From the IMG/VR virus record IMGVR_UViG_3300017973_000001, positions 1-64,000 of that record: a DNA stretch of 64,000 nucleotides; one strand, given 5' to 3'. The notes beneath the pieces were generated by a model. That model worked only from the letters and a program-made list of their open reading frames with translations. It was not told where the DNA came from and ran no database searches. The position numbers were made by a program, and so were the translations under genes. Position 1 is the first letter of the stretch. Every line of letters begins with the position of its first letter. This DNA is from a virus. Positions 28,662 through 37,264 of the stretch are shown here, in pieces.

Positions 28662-29914
28662 TGCTAGAAGAATTACAGTTTATTAATCTATGGCTGAAGC
28701 AAAAAGACCCCTATCTAATGCAAAAGCACACAATAGATAAAACATACTTTGTCGTATTAAATGACATTGTTACCTGGGTTGAGGAGTTCCGTGATGAGCA
28801 TAAGATACTTCCATCACTAGATACTGTTGCTAAAAAGTTTGATGATTTCCGTGAATTGGACGACCTAGAGAATGTTAACTATGTTGTAAACGTACTTAAA
28901 GAACAAAGAGCATATATGGATTACCGACCTGTATTAACGTCCAATGCTGAAATGCTGAGGGATGGCCATACGATTGAAGCCATGAGTAAAATGCGTGGTG
29001 ACATTGATAGCCTACTGAAGAAATTTACGGGGCAAATTACTAAGTATGACTGGATTAAAAACTCTGCTGAACGTTATTTAAAGTACCTAGAAAAGCATGG
29101 GAAAGAAGGGTTAAGTGGAATCACTACGGGAATCCCGGAATTAGACGATATAACGGGTGGATGGAAAGAAGATGACCTTGTTCTGCTAGCCGGGAGGACG
29201 AATGAAGGTAAAACGTTTATTGGTCTCTATGTAGCGTATAAAGCCTGGTTATCATTTAAGAAAGCCGGTATCACTGATCCAGTAGTTTATATCAGTACTG
29301 AAATGCCTGAGCTAGAAGTTGCTTATCGTCTTGATACTTTAAGGTCTCATTTTAGTAACCGTGAATTAAACGAAGGTAAACTTAAAAATGCTGAATTGTA
29401 TAAAGAGTTTCTGGAAGGATTGGAGAAAGAGGACACTAGTTTCTTAATTCTTACTCAAGAATCTAATGGTGGAAGGCAGTTCACACCTTCAGATATTAGA
29501 GCCATGATTGAAAGAGAACGACCAGGTTTACTAGTAATTGACCAGTTGTATGACATAAGTGATGGTACAAGTGAAAAAGATATTCGTAAACGAATTGTGA
29601 ATGTATCTAACCAAATTCGTGAAATTAATCTATACACTAAAACACCTACTATTCTACTTGCTCAAGCTTCAAGGGAGTCAGCAAAAGAGGCCAAGAAGGA
29701 TAAGAACGCTTCACCGGAACTTCATAGTATTCAAGAATCAGATAATCCGGCTCAGAAAGCTACAAGGGTTGTTACAATGCGTAAGATAGATGATGTATTT
29801 AAGTTGTCGATTAAGAAAAACCGTGGGGGTCCAAAAGATAAAGATGTATTCTTACGAGCTGACTTAGATCGTGGGATATTCGAACCATTAACTGAAGATG
29901 AGATGGCATTTTAG
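28661..29914 (+). CDS. Replicative DNA helicase, DnaB-like
   Basis: A 417-aa RecA-fold helicase. The RecA core starts near residue 150 (G-I-P-E-L-D-D-I-T-G-G-W) with Walker A G-R-T-N-E-G-K-T at about 176 and Walker B L-L-V-I-D-Q-L-Y. A C-terminal segment carries K-K-N-R-G-G, as in the DnaB arginine-finger region. The N-terminal helical domain matches DnaB layout. AGGAGG precedes the start. It acts with the upstream loader and downstream primase at the phage fork. Confidence 0.9.
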   Translation: MLEELQFINLWLKQKDPYLMQKHTIDKTYFVVLNDIVTWVEEFRDEHKILPSLDTVAKKFDDFRELDDLENVNYVVNVLKEQRAYMDYRPVLTSNAEMLRDGHTIEAMSKMRGDIDSLLKKFTGQITKYDWIKNSAERYLKYLEKHGKEGLSGITTGIPELDDITGGWKEDDLVLLAGRTNEGKTFIGLYVAYKAWLSFKKAGITDPVVYISTEMPELEVAYRLDTLRSHFSNRELNEGKLKNAELYKEFLEGLEKEDTSFLILTQESNGGRQFTPSDIRAMIERERPGLLVIDQLYDISDGTSEKDIRKRIVNVSNQIREINLYTKTPTILLAQASRESAKEAKKDKNASPELHSIQESDNPAQKATRVVTMRKIDDVFKLSIKKNRGGPKDKDVFLRADLDRGIFEPLTEDEMAF

Positions 29915-29930
29915 CGAGAGGAGAGATATA

Positions 29931-30134
29931 ATGATTAGTTACCGTATTATGTATTCACTTGACGGAGAAGAAATAAATGTAGGATTTATAAAAGTTAGTT
30001 CGGATGACATTGGTAAAATTATTGAAGTTGCAGTAAATTATATTAAAGGCGAACAAAAAGCGAACGCTACATTAGAACTTAAAGCGTTCAGTTTTCTGAG
30101 ACTGGGTGAAGAAAATGAATCCAACTTGTCTTAG
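29931..30134 (+). CDS. Small unknown protein
   Basis: A 67-aa protein. The ATG at 29931 follows GAGAGGAGAG; the longer frame begins inside the helicase gene without a site. It is predicted to be beta-rich then helical, with no recognisable motif. It overlaps the next gene by 20 bases, so coupled expression within the replication operon is likely. Confidence 0.55.
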   Translation: MISYRIMYSLDGEEINVGFIKVSSDDIGKIIEVAVNYIKGEQKANATLELKAFSFLRLGEENESNLS

Positions 30135-30351
30135 TTGTGATTATATCAACGATTGTAGCAAAACGATAAAAATTAACAATGAATCAGTCTTAGCAAAAAA
30201 GCAAACATATGTTTTTATGAATTGCTTATATGTTGTGGAGGATTTATGTAGGGACTGTAAGTTATTTAAGGAAAAAAAGTGTGCTAGTTGGTACATCACT
30301 AAGGGTAAAAAGAAAAATGGGAAATTGGTATCTTGTCCAAAAAGAGTCTAG
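30115..30351 (+). CDS. Small cysteine-rich (zinc-finger-like) protein
   Basis: A 78-aa protein starting at ATG 30115 after GGGTGAAGAAA. Eight Cys in pairs (C-L-S-C, C-R-D-C, then single Cys near the end) suggest one or two zinc knuckles. The basic C-terminus may contact nucleic acid. Its function is unknown. Confidence 0.6.
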   Translation: MNPTCLSCDYINDCSKTIKINNESVLAKKQTYVFMNCLYVVEDLCRDCKLFKEKKCASWYITKGKKKNGKLVSCPKRV

Positions 30352-30473
30352 TTAGTTATATTCTTTCTTAGTTAATTTTAATTTTTTTCTAATAGTCCAT
30401 TTAATAATGTCGAAAAATATTATAAAATATAGAAAACACCAAAAAATCAAACAACATAGCAAAGAGGTATAGT

Positions 30474-31520
30474 ATGAGTTTACTAGAAACATTCGACCTA
30501 GACGTGCTAGAAGTACTTGAAGATTTACGTCTAAACTGGGAAGATAATACCTCTTATACTTACAACCCCAACGCTTTTTCTAGAATAAAAGACAACGGTG
30601 AAAATATTATGTTCTGTTGTCCGGAACATAGTGAAACAAATCCTTCAGCCGGTATAACTACCTCAGCTCCTTATAAGTGGAACTGTTTTGGGTGTGGTGC
30701 AACCGGGACAATTGGTACACTTGTAGCAATTGCATTAGGCATGCCGAAAGGTGCCTCAGCCGATTTTTACATTACTAAAAATTACTTAGTAGTAGAACGT
30801 ATGGAACGAAAAGCAATCGATCTAAATTCTATACTGGATGGCACAGATGATAAAAAATTCCATGTTCATTCAGAAGAAGATATTGCTGAGTTTAAAAGAT
30901 TCAGACATAAGTATTTTGAAACTAGGGGATTTTCTGAACGTACTTTAAGAGTATATGAAGCCGGGTATGACAAAGAAAGTCAATGTATTACTTTACCAAT
31001 TCGTACATCAAAAGGTGAAATTCGCTTTGTAAAGAGACGTAGTGTTCGCAGTAAAATGTTCCTTAATGAGAAAAACGTAGCAAAAAGAGACATTGTGTAT
31101 GGGTTGTACTATATTCTAAATTCCGGAGTCGTTCCTAGAACATTATTCTTAAATGAATCCGAAACAGATACATTGTCTTGCTACGAGGGTGGGTTACTAG
31201 CCGGTTCAATTTTAGGTAGATTACTATTTAAAGAGCAAGTACATGAATTATTATTGGCCGGTGTAAAAGAAGTTAATCTATTTTTTGATAATGACAAATA
31301 CGGTTATGACGCAACATTACAAGCATATGAACTACTTAAAGAAACACCTATTATAGTAAATGTCGTACTTTATCCTGGGGGACATTGGGGGATAGACCAC
31401 ATGGAGGAAAGTATGTACAAAGACGCAAATGAACTACTAAAAGCAAAAAAACTAAAAGAAATAAAAATAATTCCATACATCAAATTCATACAATTAGTAA
31501 AAACAAAAAACATGGTCTAG
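30474..31520 (+). CDS. DNA primase, CHC2 zinc finger plus Toprim
   Basis: A 348-aa primase. The N-terminal zinc site is C-C-P-E-H followed by C-F-G-C-G, the CHC2 type. A Toprim fold follows near residue 220-290: L-F-L-N-E-S-E-T-D holds the catalytic Glu and N-L-F-F-D-N-D-K the Asp pair. It is shorter than bacterial DnaG and lacks a large helicase-binding C-terminus. It lies in the helicase operon after a 122-bp gap with no other feature seen. AAGAGG precedes the ATG. Confidence 0.9.
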   Translation: MSLLETFDLDVLEVLEDLRLNWEDNTSYTYNPNAFSRIKDNGENIMFCCPEHSETNPSAGITTSAPYKWNCFGCGATGTIGTLVAIALGMPKGASADFYITKNYLVVERMERKAIDLNSILDGTDDKKFHVHSEEDIAEFKRFRHKYFETRGFSERTLRVYEAGYDKESQCITLPIRTSKGEIRFVKRRSVRSKMFLNEKNVAKRDIVYGLYYILNSGVVPRTLFLNESETDTLSCYEGGLLAGSILGRLLFKEQVHELLLAGVKEVNLFFDNDKYGYDATLQAYELLKETPIIVNVVLYPGGHWGIDHMEESMYKDANELLKAKKLKEIKIIPYIKFIQLVKTKNMV

Positions 31521-31538
31521 ATAAAGGGGTAGTTAGTG

Positions 31539-32087
31539 ATGGCTGAATTAAAATTATCAACAGGTTTAGAAATGGCTGATTTACTAAAGCGTGTAAAAGA
31601 TAAGTGCTCACAAAAATTCAAGCATAAGATTATTGGTTACTTTGATGAGGATGATGTACAACAAGAGGTAATACTGAAGGTATGCCAAGCTCTTGAGAAG
31701 TACGATCCAAAAAAAGCCAAGCTAACTACATTTTTAGATACAGTTATTGAAAATAAAATCAAAGACTGTATGAAACTTATCACAAGTGAGAAAAACAAAG
31801 TAAATACTTTTTCTCCTAGAATTGTTGACAACTATGAAGTAGAAGAAAAAACAGTTATGGATAGTGACTATACTGTATGTGTCGTACAAGAAGATGAGCA
31901 GTTGCAGTTAACTGAGATTGAGGTAGACATTTTACGGAATCCGGATTTAACGGATAAAGAAAAGGCATTTGCTCTATTGAAATTTAGAGGGTATCGTTCG
32001 AGTGATTTAGCTGAAATGTTCGACATAACCAGGGCTCGAACCTCCCAAATAATGCGTGAAGTAAAAGAGAAGTTAGGAGACGTTTAA
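31539..32087 (+). CDS. Small sigma-70-family factor
   Basis: A 182-aa protein starting at ATG 31539 (AAAGGGG eight bases upstream; an in-frame GTG three bases earlier is possible). Residues about 30-80 match sigma region 2 (D-D-V-Q-Q-E-V-I-L-K-V, then F-L-D-T-V-I-E-N-K-I). The last 55 residues form a region 4 helix-turn-helix ending S-Q-I-M-R-E-V-K-E-K-L. No region 3 is visible, as in ECF-type factors. It may direct RNA polymerase to the TTAA(T/C)T promoters; one of these overlaps its own stop codon. Confidence 0.8.
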   Translation: MAELKLSTGLEMADLLKRVKDKCSQKFKHKIIGYFDEDDVQQEVILKVCQALEKYDPKKAKLTTFLDTVIENKIKDCMKLITSEKNKVNTFSPRIVDNYEVEEKTVMDSDYTVCVVQEDEQLQLTEIEVDILRNPDLTDKEKAFALLKFRGYRSSDLAEMFDITRARTSQIMREVKEKLGDV

Positions 32088-32112
32088 TTAACGTCTCTTT
32101 TTTTCGTATAAG
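32077..32112 (+). promoter_or_regulatory. Terminator with nested phage-type promoter upstream of ssb
   Basis: GAGACGT and ACGTCTC form a perfect stem with seven T (32098-32104). The loop carries TTAATT (32084-32089), and 17 bases later comes TATAAG (32107-32112). The -35 box is thus the hairpin loop and the T-tract is the spacer. The stop of the sigma gene lies in the same loop. A near copy is at 51084-51116 on the minus strand. Confidence 0.65.
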
Positions 32113-32167
32113 GACAATGAGGGGTATAAATCCCATCACAATCCAACGAAAAAAGGAGACAAAAAAC

Positions 32168-32740
32168 ATGGCAATTATGAAGGGCTTTACTGCAATTAAA
32201 GAAGAACAAAAAAAGGGTATTCCTACACTAAAATTAAAAGATGGTGAAGGAGCAGTTATTCGCTTCATTCAAGACCCATCTGAAATTATTTCAGTTTACG
32301 AATACACTGAGCAAATCGGTGGACGTTGGGTAACGTTTACGGCTCCGGAATATAATGAGGACCCTATGCGAGCTATGGGTAAGAAACCTTCATTTAAAAC
32401 TTACTTCCTGGTAGCTGACCGTTCTGACGAAGATCGTGTTAAAATCTTCAAAGCTTCTAAAACAGTTGGTGGAGCTATCACTGGATTACTAGAAGAATAC
32501 GGGGATTTACGTGACCGTGACTTTAAAATTGTACGTCAAGGTGAGAAGTTAAAAACTACTTATCAATTCTTCCCTAAAGATAAGTCTAAATTTGAGTTAT
32601 CTGAAGATGTTGAACTACCTAACTTAGAGGAAATGCTTACACCAAAAACAAGAGAAGAAATTCTTGCTATCATGAATAGTGATTACTCTGAAGCAAACGA
32701 GGGTGGCTCTGAATCAAAAGATAGCGATTTCCCATTCTAA
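32168..32740 (+). CDS. ssb: Single-stranded DNA-binding protein
   Basis: A 190-aa protein; the ATG at 32168 is chosen because AAAGGAG lies just upstream. The body resembles the phage-type ssDNA-binding proteins found next to phage polymerases rather than bacterial SSB. The end is strongly acidic and finishes D-S-D-F-P-F, like the D-D-D-I-P-F tip with which SSB recruits partner proteins. It has its own phage-type promoter. It should coat lagging-strand DNA and recruit replication and recombination proteins. The call rests on the tip, length and neighbours. Confidence 0.7.
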   Translation: MAIMKGFTAIKEEQKKGIPTLKLKDGEGAVIRFIQDPSEIISVYEYTEQIGGRWVTFTAPEYNEDPMRAMGKKPSFKTYFLVADRSDEDRVKIFKASKTVGGAITGLLEEYGDLRDRDFKIVRQGEKLKTTYQFFPKDKSKFELSEDVELPNLEEMLTPKTREEILAIMNSDYSEANEGGSESKDSDFPF

Positions 32741-32886
32741 TGTATACCTGTGTACAGTGTCAGAAACCGTTAGGGTGGAGTGGGGACCATGAAACTTTCG
32801 AAGGAGTATTCTATGCTGAGTATTCGTGTAGAGATTGCCAATTATTTGTGACAATCACTCCTTATGACGAAGATGAAGAAGAATGA
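32740..32886 (+). CDS. Tiny zinc-ribbon protein
   Basis: A 48-aa protein whose ATG overlaps the ssb stop (TAATG), so it is probably translated by reinitiation. It has C-V-Q-C and C-R-D-C pairs about 25 residues apart, a zinc-ribbon arrangement, and a very acidic C-terminus (D-E-D-E-E-E). Function unknown. It was found by reading the frame after ssb. Confidence 0.65.
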   Translation: MYTCVQCQKPLGWSGDHETFEGVFYAEYSCRDCQLFVTITPYDEDEEE

Positions 32887-32950
32887 TATAATGTATTTGT
32901 ATGGACTATAGTTTAAATCTCCCAGGTCTTAAAGTGTATCCATAAATAAA

Positions 32951-32980
32951 GGGCGTACTCATTAGAGTACGTCTTTTTTA
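32951..32980. terminator. Bidirectional terminator
   Basis: GCGTACTC pairs with GAGTACGT, followed by T6 on the plus strand. It closes both the ssb operon and the leftward membrane-protein gene, whose stop lies inside. Confidence 0.8.
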
Positions 32981-33162
32981 TGTACTTTTTTATTGTAATA
33001 CGTAATAAAGAATACTTGTGATGACATGAAAATTATAATCATTAAATCTATGTATATTTTATCCGGAATATGTGGAAAAAAATAAAGAATCATAAAACTT
33101 ATCACAAGTGCAACTAAAGGGGGAAGTATCGCCCTAAATAATAATTCTTTTAATTTATTCAA
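32962..33162 (-). CDS. Small membrane protein, paralogue of 44502-44699
   Basis: A 66-aa protein with a TTG start after AAAGGAGTAAGAAT. It has two hydrophobic segments (about residues 8-28 and 35-56) and a Lys-rich tail. It shares L-F-R-A-I-L-P-P-L-V-A and Q-V-F-F-x-T-Y-Y with the protein at 44502, which also starts with TTG and also points against its neighbours. The lone leftward position between lytic genes suggests a moron-like cassette, for example superinfection exclusion; that role is a guess. Confidence 0.65.
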   Translation of the reverse strand: MNKLKELLFRAILPPLVALVISFMILYFFPHIPDKIYIDLMIIIFMSSQVFFITYYNKKVHKKDVL

Positions 33163-33238
33163 ATTCTTACTCCTTTACTCTACTTATGTAATACTCCTCA
33201 AAATTCTAACACAAATCAATAGGTTTCTCCTACATTAC

Positions 33239-33268
33239 TTAACTATTATTCTTCCACTTTCTTATAAA
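33239..33268 (+). promoter_or_regulatory. Phage-type promoter of the DNA polymerase gene
   Basis: TTAACT, an 18-base spacer and TATAAA preceded by TTCT. It lies 20 bases before the polymerase ATG and belongs to the TTAA(T/C)T set. Confidence 0.6.
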
Positions 33269-33288
33269 TTAAGTGGGAGGTTGAACGG

Positions 33289-35532
33289 ATGGATATAGAT
33301 GAAATTTTAGCAGTAAGAGACGAAGCGATTGAAACTACTAAAAAAGAAAAGAAATTACCTTCTAGAAAAAAAGCCAAAGTTAAAAAGCTAACTAAAAAAG
33401 AATTGGCTATTAGAGAGCTAGCTAGTAATACAGTTACACCGGATCACTATGAAACGGTATGGACTGAAGAACAGTTGCACAAAATGATAGAGTTCTTAAA
33501 TGGTCATGAATATATAGCTTTAGATACAGAAACAATGGGCCTTACCTGGATGACGGATGAGATTGTTGGTCTGTCAGTGTATGCTCCACACAAAGGTTAC
33601 TACATTCCACTTAAGCACTACCAGGATATAAACATCAATGAAGAAGAACGAGAGAAACTAAAGCAAATAGAAAGTCCAATTTTAGGTACTGATTACGTAG
33701 AGTGTTTACCTAAAGACGTTGTAATAAAAGCTCTGAAGCCGTTAATTGAGGACGGGGGTAAGAAGTGGATATTTCACAACTACAAGTTCGACTTTCACAT
33801 AATGAATAAATGGATGGGAATTAAATTAGATTGCCATTTTGATACTATGATTGCCCAAGCATTACTAGATGAAAACCACTCAAAAGCACTTAAGGATATG
33901 GCCGTAACATATCTGAAGGTACCGGCTGACCGTTACGGAACAATTTTCGGTAAAACTACATTTGATAGAGTTCCAATACTAGAGAGTCAAATTACTAGAG
34001 CCGGAAATCTAGCAACTTATTACGCAACAAAAGACGTTGAGCTTACATTTAATATGTTCCGTTTCCAGGAGAAGCACCTTAACCATCCTAGTCTAGAAAA
34101 GATTAATAAATTATTTTACGAAATAGAGATACCTTTCTTAAAAATAGTGCGTGACGCTGAGACCTATGGTGTAAAGCTAGATTCTGACTATTTAATTAAC
34201 GTGGTGGGGAAAGAGCTTAACGCTGAACTTGAAGAACTACGTCAAAAGATATGGGCGATTACTGGACAGATTAACCTTAATTCACCAGTTCAGCTATCGA
34301 AGGTTTTATATGGAGACTTGAAACTACCTAGAGTAAACAATAAGAAAGGTGACTCTACTGATAAGAAAACTCTTAACAAGCTAAAGGGCCATCATCCAGT
34401 AGTTAAAATGATCTTGGACTACCGAGAGAAAACAAAACTAAGTACTGCGTTCGTAGAAAAGCTACCTAAAAAGGCAGTAAATGGGCGAATACATACTAGT
34501 TTTAATCCAGTTGGAGCAAAGACTGGAAGAATGTCGTCCCGTGATCCGAACTGTCAGCAAATCCCGGCCCGTCTAGGAAACTTAATTCGAAATGCTTTCA
34601 TATCTGATGAAGGTAGATTGCTAGCTTCAATCGATTTTAGTCAGCAAGAACTACGTGTGCTAGCTCATATTTCAAAAGACCCCGTGCTCCTGGACGTATA
34701 TAAAAACGGCAAAGACGTACATAGTCAGACGGCAGTATCTATGTACAACATTCAAAATCCACGTAACCAAGTAACGTATGAGAATTTTGAGTACTGCCGA
34801 AATATGATGGGGAACTTCCAGGATGAGGATGGGAAACTAGATAAGTCGCTATTAAATGACAGCAAGTATAAAGATAAATTATTTGCTGAAGGAACAATTA
34901 ATACTACTGATACGGATATTCTGATTGGTGATTGTGAGAAAGGTATTAAATTTGAGAAAATTCGCAAAAATGCAAAAACTGTCAATTTTGGGATTGTGTA
35001 TGGTATGGCAGAATTTACACTGGCCGAAAATTTAGAAATATCCGTTGAAGAAGCAGTTCAGTATATTAAGGCTTATTTTGCTCAATACCCTAACGTTAAA
35101 AAAGAAATGAAAGTCCAACATAAAAAGATCGCACAAGTCAAATACGTTGAGACATTACTAGGTAGAAAAAGACGTTTCCATAAGGTAATGAAGGAAGGCG
35201 AGTTTTGGCAAATCGCTTCAGCAGAGCGTCAATGCTTCAACGCAATTATACAAGGCTCAAGCGCAGATATGGTAAAGCTTGCAAGTATCAAACTCCAAAA
35301 ATTACTGAAGGAATTAGATGTACGAATTGTTCTATGGGTGCATGATGAAATTATTTTTGATGTACCGGAAAATATTGGAATGGACAACCTTAGACGAATT
35401 GCTGAGATTATGTGTACGGCCTTACCTCTTGATTGTGGCTTAAAAAGTGATATTGAGGTTGGGAAGAAGTGGGGTCAAAAACTTAAAGAAGATGAGCTAA
35501 ATGAATTAGCTGACTTATTCGAGGATGAGTGA
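33289..35532 (+). CDS. polA: DNA polymerase I, family A, with 3'-5' exonuclease
   Basis: A 747-aa replicative polymerase. After a Lys-rich N-terminus, the 3'-5' exonuclease shows its three motifs: D-T-E-T-M-G, H-N-Y-K-F-D and Y-Y-A-T-K-D-V-E. Polymerase motif A is D-F-S-Q-Q-E-L-R (Asp about 449), motif B R-K-N-A-K-T-V-N-F-G-I-V-Y-G (Lys about 563) and motif C V-H-D-E-I-I-F. No 5'-3' exonuclease domain is present. The distance between motifs A and B is about 114 residues against 53 in E. coli Pol I, so there is an insertion of about 60 residues. GGGAGGTTGAACGG precedes the ATG. Confidence 0.95.
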   Translation: MDIDEILAVRDEAIETTKKEKKLPSRKKAKVKKLTKKELAIRELASNTVTPDHYETVWTEEQLHKMIEFLNGHEYIALDTETMGLTWMTDEIVGLSVYAPHKGYYIPLKHYQDININEEEREKLKQIESPILGTDYVECLPKDVVIKALKPLIEDGGKKWIFHNYKFDFHIMNKWMGIKLDCHFDTMIAQALLDENHSKALKDMAVTYLKVPADRYGTIFGKTTFDRVPILESQITRAGNLATYYATKDVELTFNMFRFQEKHLNHPSLEKINKLFYEIEIPFLKIVRDAETYGVKLDSDYLINVVGKELNAELEELRQKIWAITGQINLNSPVQLSKVLYGDLKLPRVNNKKGDSTDKKTLNKLKGHHPVVKMILDYREKTKLSTAFVEKLPKKAVNGRIHTSFNPVGAKTGRMSSRDPNCQQIPARLGNLIRNAFISDEGRLLASIDFSQQELRVLAHISKDPVLLDVYKNGKDVHSQTAVSMYNIQNPRNQVTYENFEYCRNMMGNFQDEDGKLDKSLLNDSKYKDKLFAEGTINTTDTDILIGDCEKGIKFEKIRKNAKTVNFGIVYGMAEFTLAENLEISVEEAVQYIKAYFAQYPNVKKEMKVQHKKIAQVKYVETLLGRKRRFHKVMKEGEFWQIASAERQCFNAIIQGSSADMVKLASIKLQKLLKELDVRIVLWVHDEIIFDVPENIGMDNLRRIAEIMCTALPLDCGLKSDIEVGKKWGQKLKEDELNELADLFEDE

Positions 35533-35534
35533 TT

Positions 35535-35801
35535 ATGTCATATTACTATATTGGTTCTAGGTACAAACAATATAATACGGCTTTTGATTTAAGAGAGTTT
35601 AATAGATATAAATTTTGCCCTCATTGTGGTCAAGGTGGATTCCTAAAAGTAATGGATGATCCGAAAACACCTTCAGTATTCTGTTTCAACTGTAGTTGGG
35701 AGCACAAAATGATTAATCTTGATTACCTGGAAGGGTGCAAGAAGTGGAAAGAGGGGGAACCAGGTGGGCCTAAAAGGTTTAGTAAAAAAGATAAAGAATG
35801 A
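35535..35801 (+). CDS. Small zinc-ribbon protein
   Basis: An 88-aa protein with C-P-H-C and C-F-N-C pairs about 20 residues apart and a Lys/Glu-rich C-terminus. ATG 35535 is taken as start; an in-frame GTG at 35529 overlaps the polymerase stop and is possible. It lies between polymerase and a Cas4-like nuclease, so a role in replication or recombination is likely but not specific. Confidence 0.6.
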   Translation: MSYYYIGSRYKQYNTAFDLREFNRYKFCPHCGQGGFLKVMDDPKTPSVFCFNCSWEHKMINLDYLEGCKKWKEGEPGGPKRFSKKDKE

Positions 35802-36570
35802 GTCAAAAGAAAAAAGCTTTGAAATGCGCTACCTAGAAGCAATAGACAAATACCTGGTAGAGCCTAAAGGTGAGCAAAAGAAAGTACGCTTAGCATTTAG
35901 ACCATCATCTTATTACAAGTGTCAGCGTATGGTTTATTACTTCTTAAATGGAGTTCCAGAAAAGAATAAAAAACCGGCTAGGATACAACGTATTCTTGAT
36001 ATTGGAACTATTACACATGAATGGATACAAGAAGATGTGCTAATGAACATGTGTACAGTTAAACCACTGTCAGTAGAAGAAATTCCTACTTATGGGGAGA
36101 TAGGTATTGAGTTCATACGTGAACACGGTTCAGCTCCTATTGAAATTAAATTCGTTGATAAAAGATGGACTGCTAGATACCCAGTTTCGGCTATGGTGGA
36201 TGGGTTTTTAGAGTTCGAAAACATGAACTTCCTATTTGAATTTAAAACTATTAACCCTAAAGACTTTGAAACTCTTATCGAGCCTCTAATGGAGCACATT
36301 AAACAAGGGGCCATTTACGCTTTATGTACTGGTGTAAGACAAGTAATGTTCCACTATATTAATAAAGGCAACCAGGAGTGGAAAGCTTTCTTAGTTAAAT
36401 ATACTGATGAACAACTTGAGTGGGTAATTGAACGCATACAGACCATTGAAGGTTATGTAATGAAGAACGAACTTCCGGAAAAGGAAGTTAGTACTAAAGA
36501 TTGTCGCTACTGCTCATTTAAAAATATGTGTGGTAAAGAAATTAATCCGGAGGTAAAACATGAAAATTAG
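35764..36570 (+). CDS. Cas4/RecB-like PD-(D/E)XK exonuclease with Fe-S cysteines
   Basis: A nuclease of about 268 aa. The PD-(D/E)XK core is V-D-G-F-L-E-F followed by F-E-F-K-T-I. One Cys near the N-terminus (Y-Y-K-C-Q-R) and three near the C-terminus (C-R-Y-C-x6-C) match the 4Fe-4S cluster of Cas4/AddB nucleases. The start is uncertain: GTG 35764 follows AGAGGGGG and overlaps the previous gene, while ATG 35824 has no site. Phage homologues work with RecA-type recombination and end processing. Confidence 0.8.
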   Translation: MGLKGLVKKIKNESKEKSFEMRYLEAIDKYLVEPKGEQKKVRLAFRPSSYYKCQRMVYYFLNGVPEKNKKPARIQRILDIGTITHEWIQEDVLMNMCTVKPLSVEEIPTYGEIGIEFIREHGSAPIEIKFVDKRWTARYPVSAMVDGFLEFENMNFLFEFKTINPKDFETLIEPLMEHIKQGAIYALCTGVRQVMFHYINKGNQEWKAFLVKYTDEQLEWVIERIQTIEGYVMKNELPEKEVSTKDCRYCSFKNMCGKEINPEVKHEN

Positions 36571-36781
36571 TCTTTCTAATGCAGAAATTAATGATTCAAT
36601 TCGTCTTTACTTAGCTACTGTATACGGGATCACACTAGAGAAATCTTCATATATCTCTTTTCGAAATGATATGGATGAGACAGTTCCTTTATTATCGGCT
36701 ACTTGTTGGGTAGATGAGCGTACTGTTGAATTGAGGGAAAACCGTGAAATATCCACTTCTATTAAACTACCTGGTAATTAA
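36560..36781 (+). CDS. Small unknown protein
   Basis: A 73-aa protein whose ATG follows CCGGAGGTAAAAC and overlaps the end of the Cas4-like gene. It has an N-terminal amphipathic helix (N-D-S-I-R-L-Y-L-A-T-V-Y) and a beta-strand-rich remainder. No motif was recognised. Confidence 0.5.
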   Translation: MKISLSNAEINDSIRLYLATVYGITLEKSSYISFRNDMDETVPLLSATCWVDERTVELRENREISTSIKLPGN

Positions 36782-36919
36782 TCTAGTTGGTTGCTACTTA
36801 GCAGTTCAGATTATGCTTCAATTACTGAAGTATAAAACAAATAAACGCACTAGTCGTATTTATATATTGATGTACTATTACTTACTTTGTACATTGTTTC
36901 AAGTGAGGGGGGACAAGAC

Positions 36920-37264
36920 GTGGCTGATAAATTGTGGAAAGCTTTTGAGCGAAAAGTTGGTAAAGATATATTTGATGGTTCAAAACGTAATATCGGCAGT
37001 GGGGCCATCAATAGTACTGATGAAGGTACTCCTCGTAGTGGTGATGTGATCCATCCTACTTACGAGATCGAGTGTAAAGTCTATTCAAAGATAGCGATTT
37101 TTCGTTGGTGGGACAAGCTGAAGGTGGAGGCTCAAAACACTAAGAAAATTCCGGTCCTGGTAATGCGTGAGAAAGGTAATGCCAAAGATGTTTTAGTTGC
37201 AGTGCACTACCAGGATTTTGTAAAAATGAAAGAAAGTTGGGAACGTGAGAATGGATTACGATAA
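36920..37264 (+). CDS. Holliday-junction-resolvase-like PD-(D/E)XK nuclease
   Basis: A 114-aa protein with a GTG start, chosen because GAGGGGGGAC lies seven bases upstream. It shows R-S-G-D-V then Y-E-I-E-C-K-V-Y (active-site D and E-x-K), W-D-K-L and a P-V-L-V-M-R-E-K-G strand. This is the layout of small phage Holliday junction or VRR-NUC-like nucleases. It would resolve branched replication intermediates before packaging. Its exact substrate cannot be read from sequence. A second candidate resolvase is at 43793. Confidence 0.65.
   Translation: MADKLWKAFERKVGKDIFDGSKRNIGSGAINSTDEGTPRSGDVIHPTYEIECKVYSKIAIFRWWDKLKVEAQNTKKIPVLVMREKGNAKDVLVAVHYQDFVKMKESWERENGLR

Noticed and set aside
35798-35838. 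ATG overlapping the stop of the zinc-ribbon gene as the start of the Cas4-like nuclease
   Set aside because: It is in a different frame from the nuclease and stops after 12 codons.
36744-37049. A 101-codon plus-strand frame with a GTG start and a GAGGG site that fills the 138-bp gap between 36781 and 36920
   Set aside because: It overlaps the better supported PD-(D/E)XK gene by 130 bases in another frame, and its C-terminal half looks like out-of-frame translation. The first 50 codons could still be real and hydrophobic, but I do not list it.
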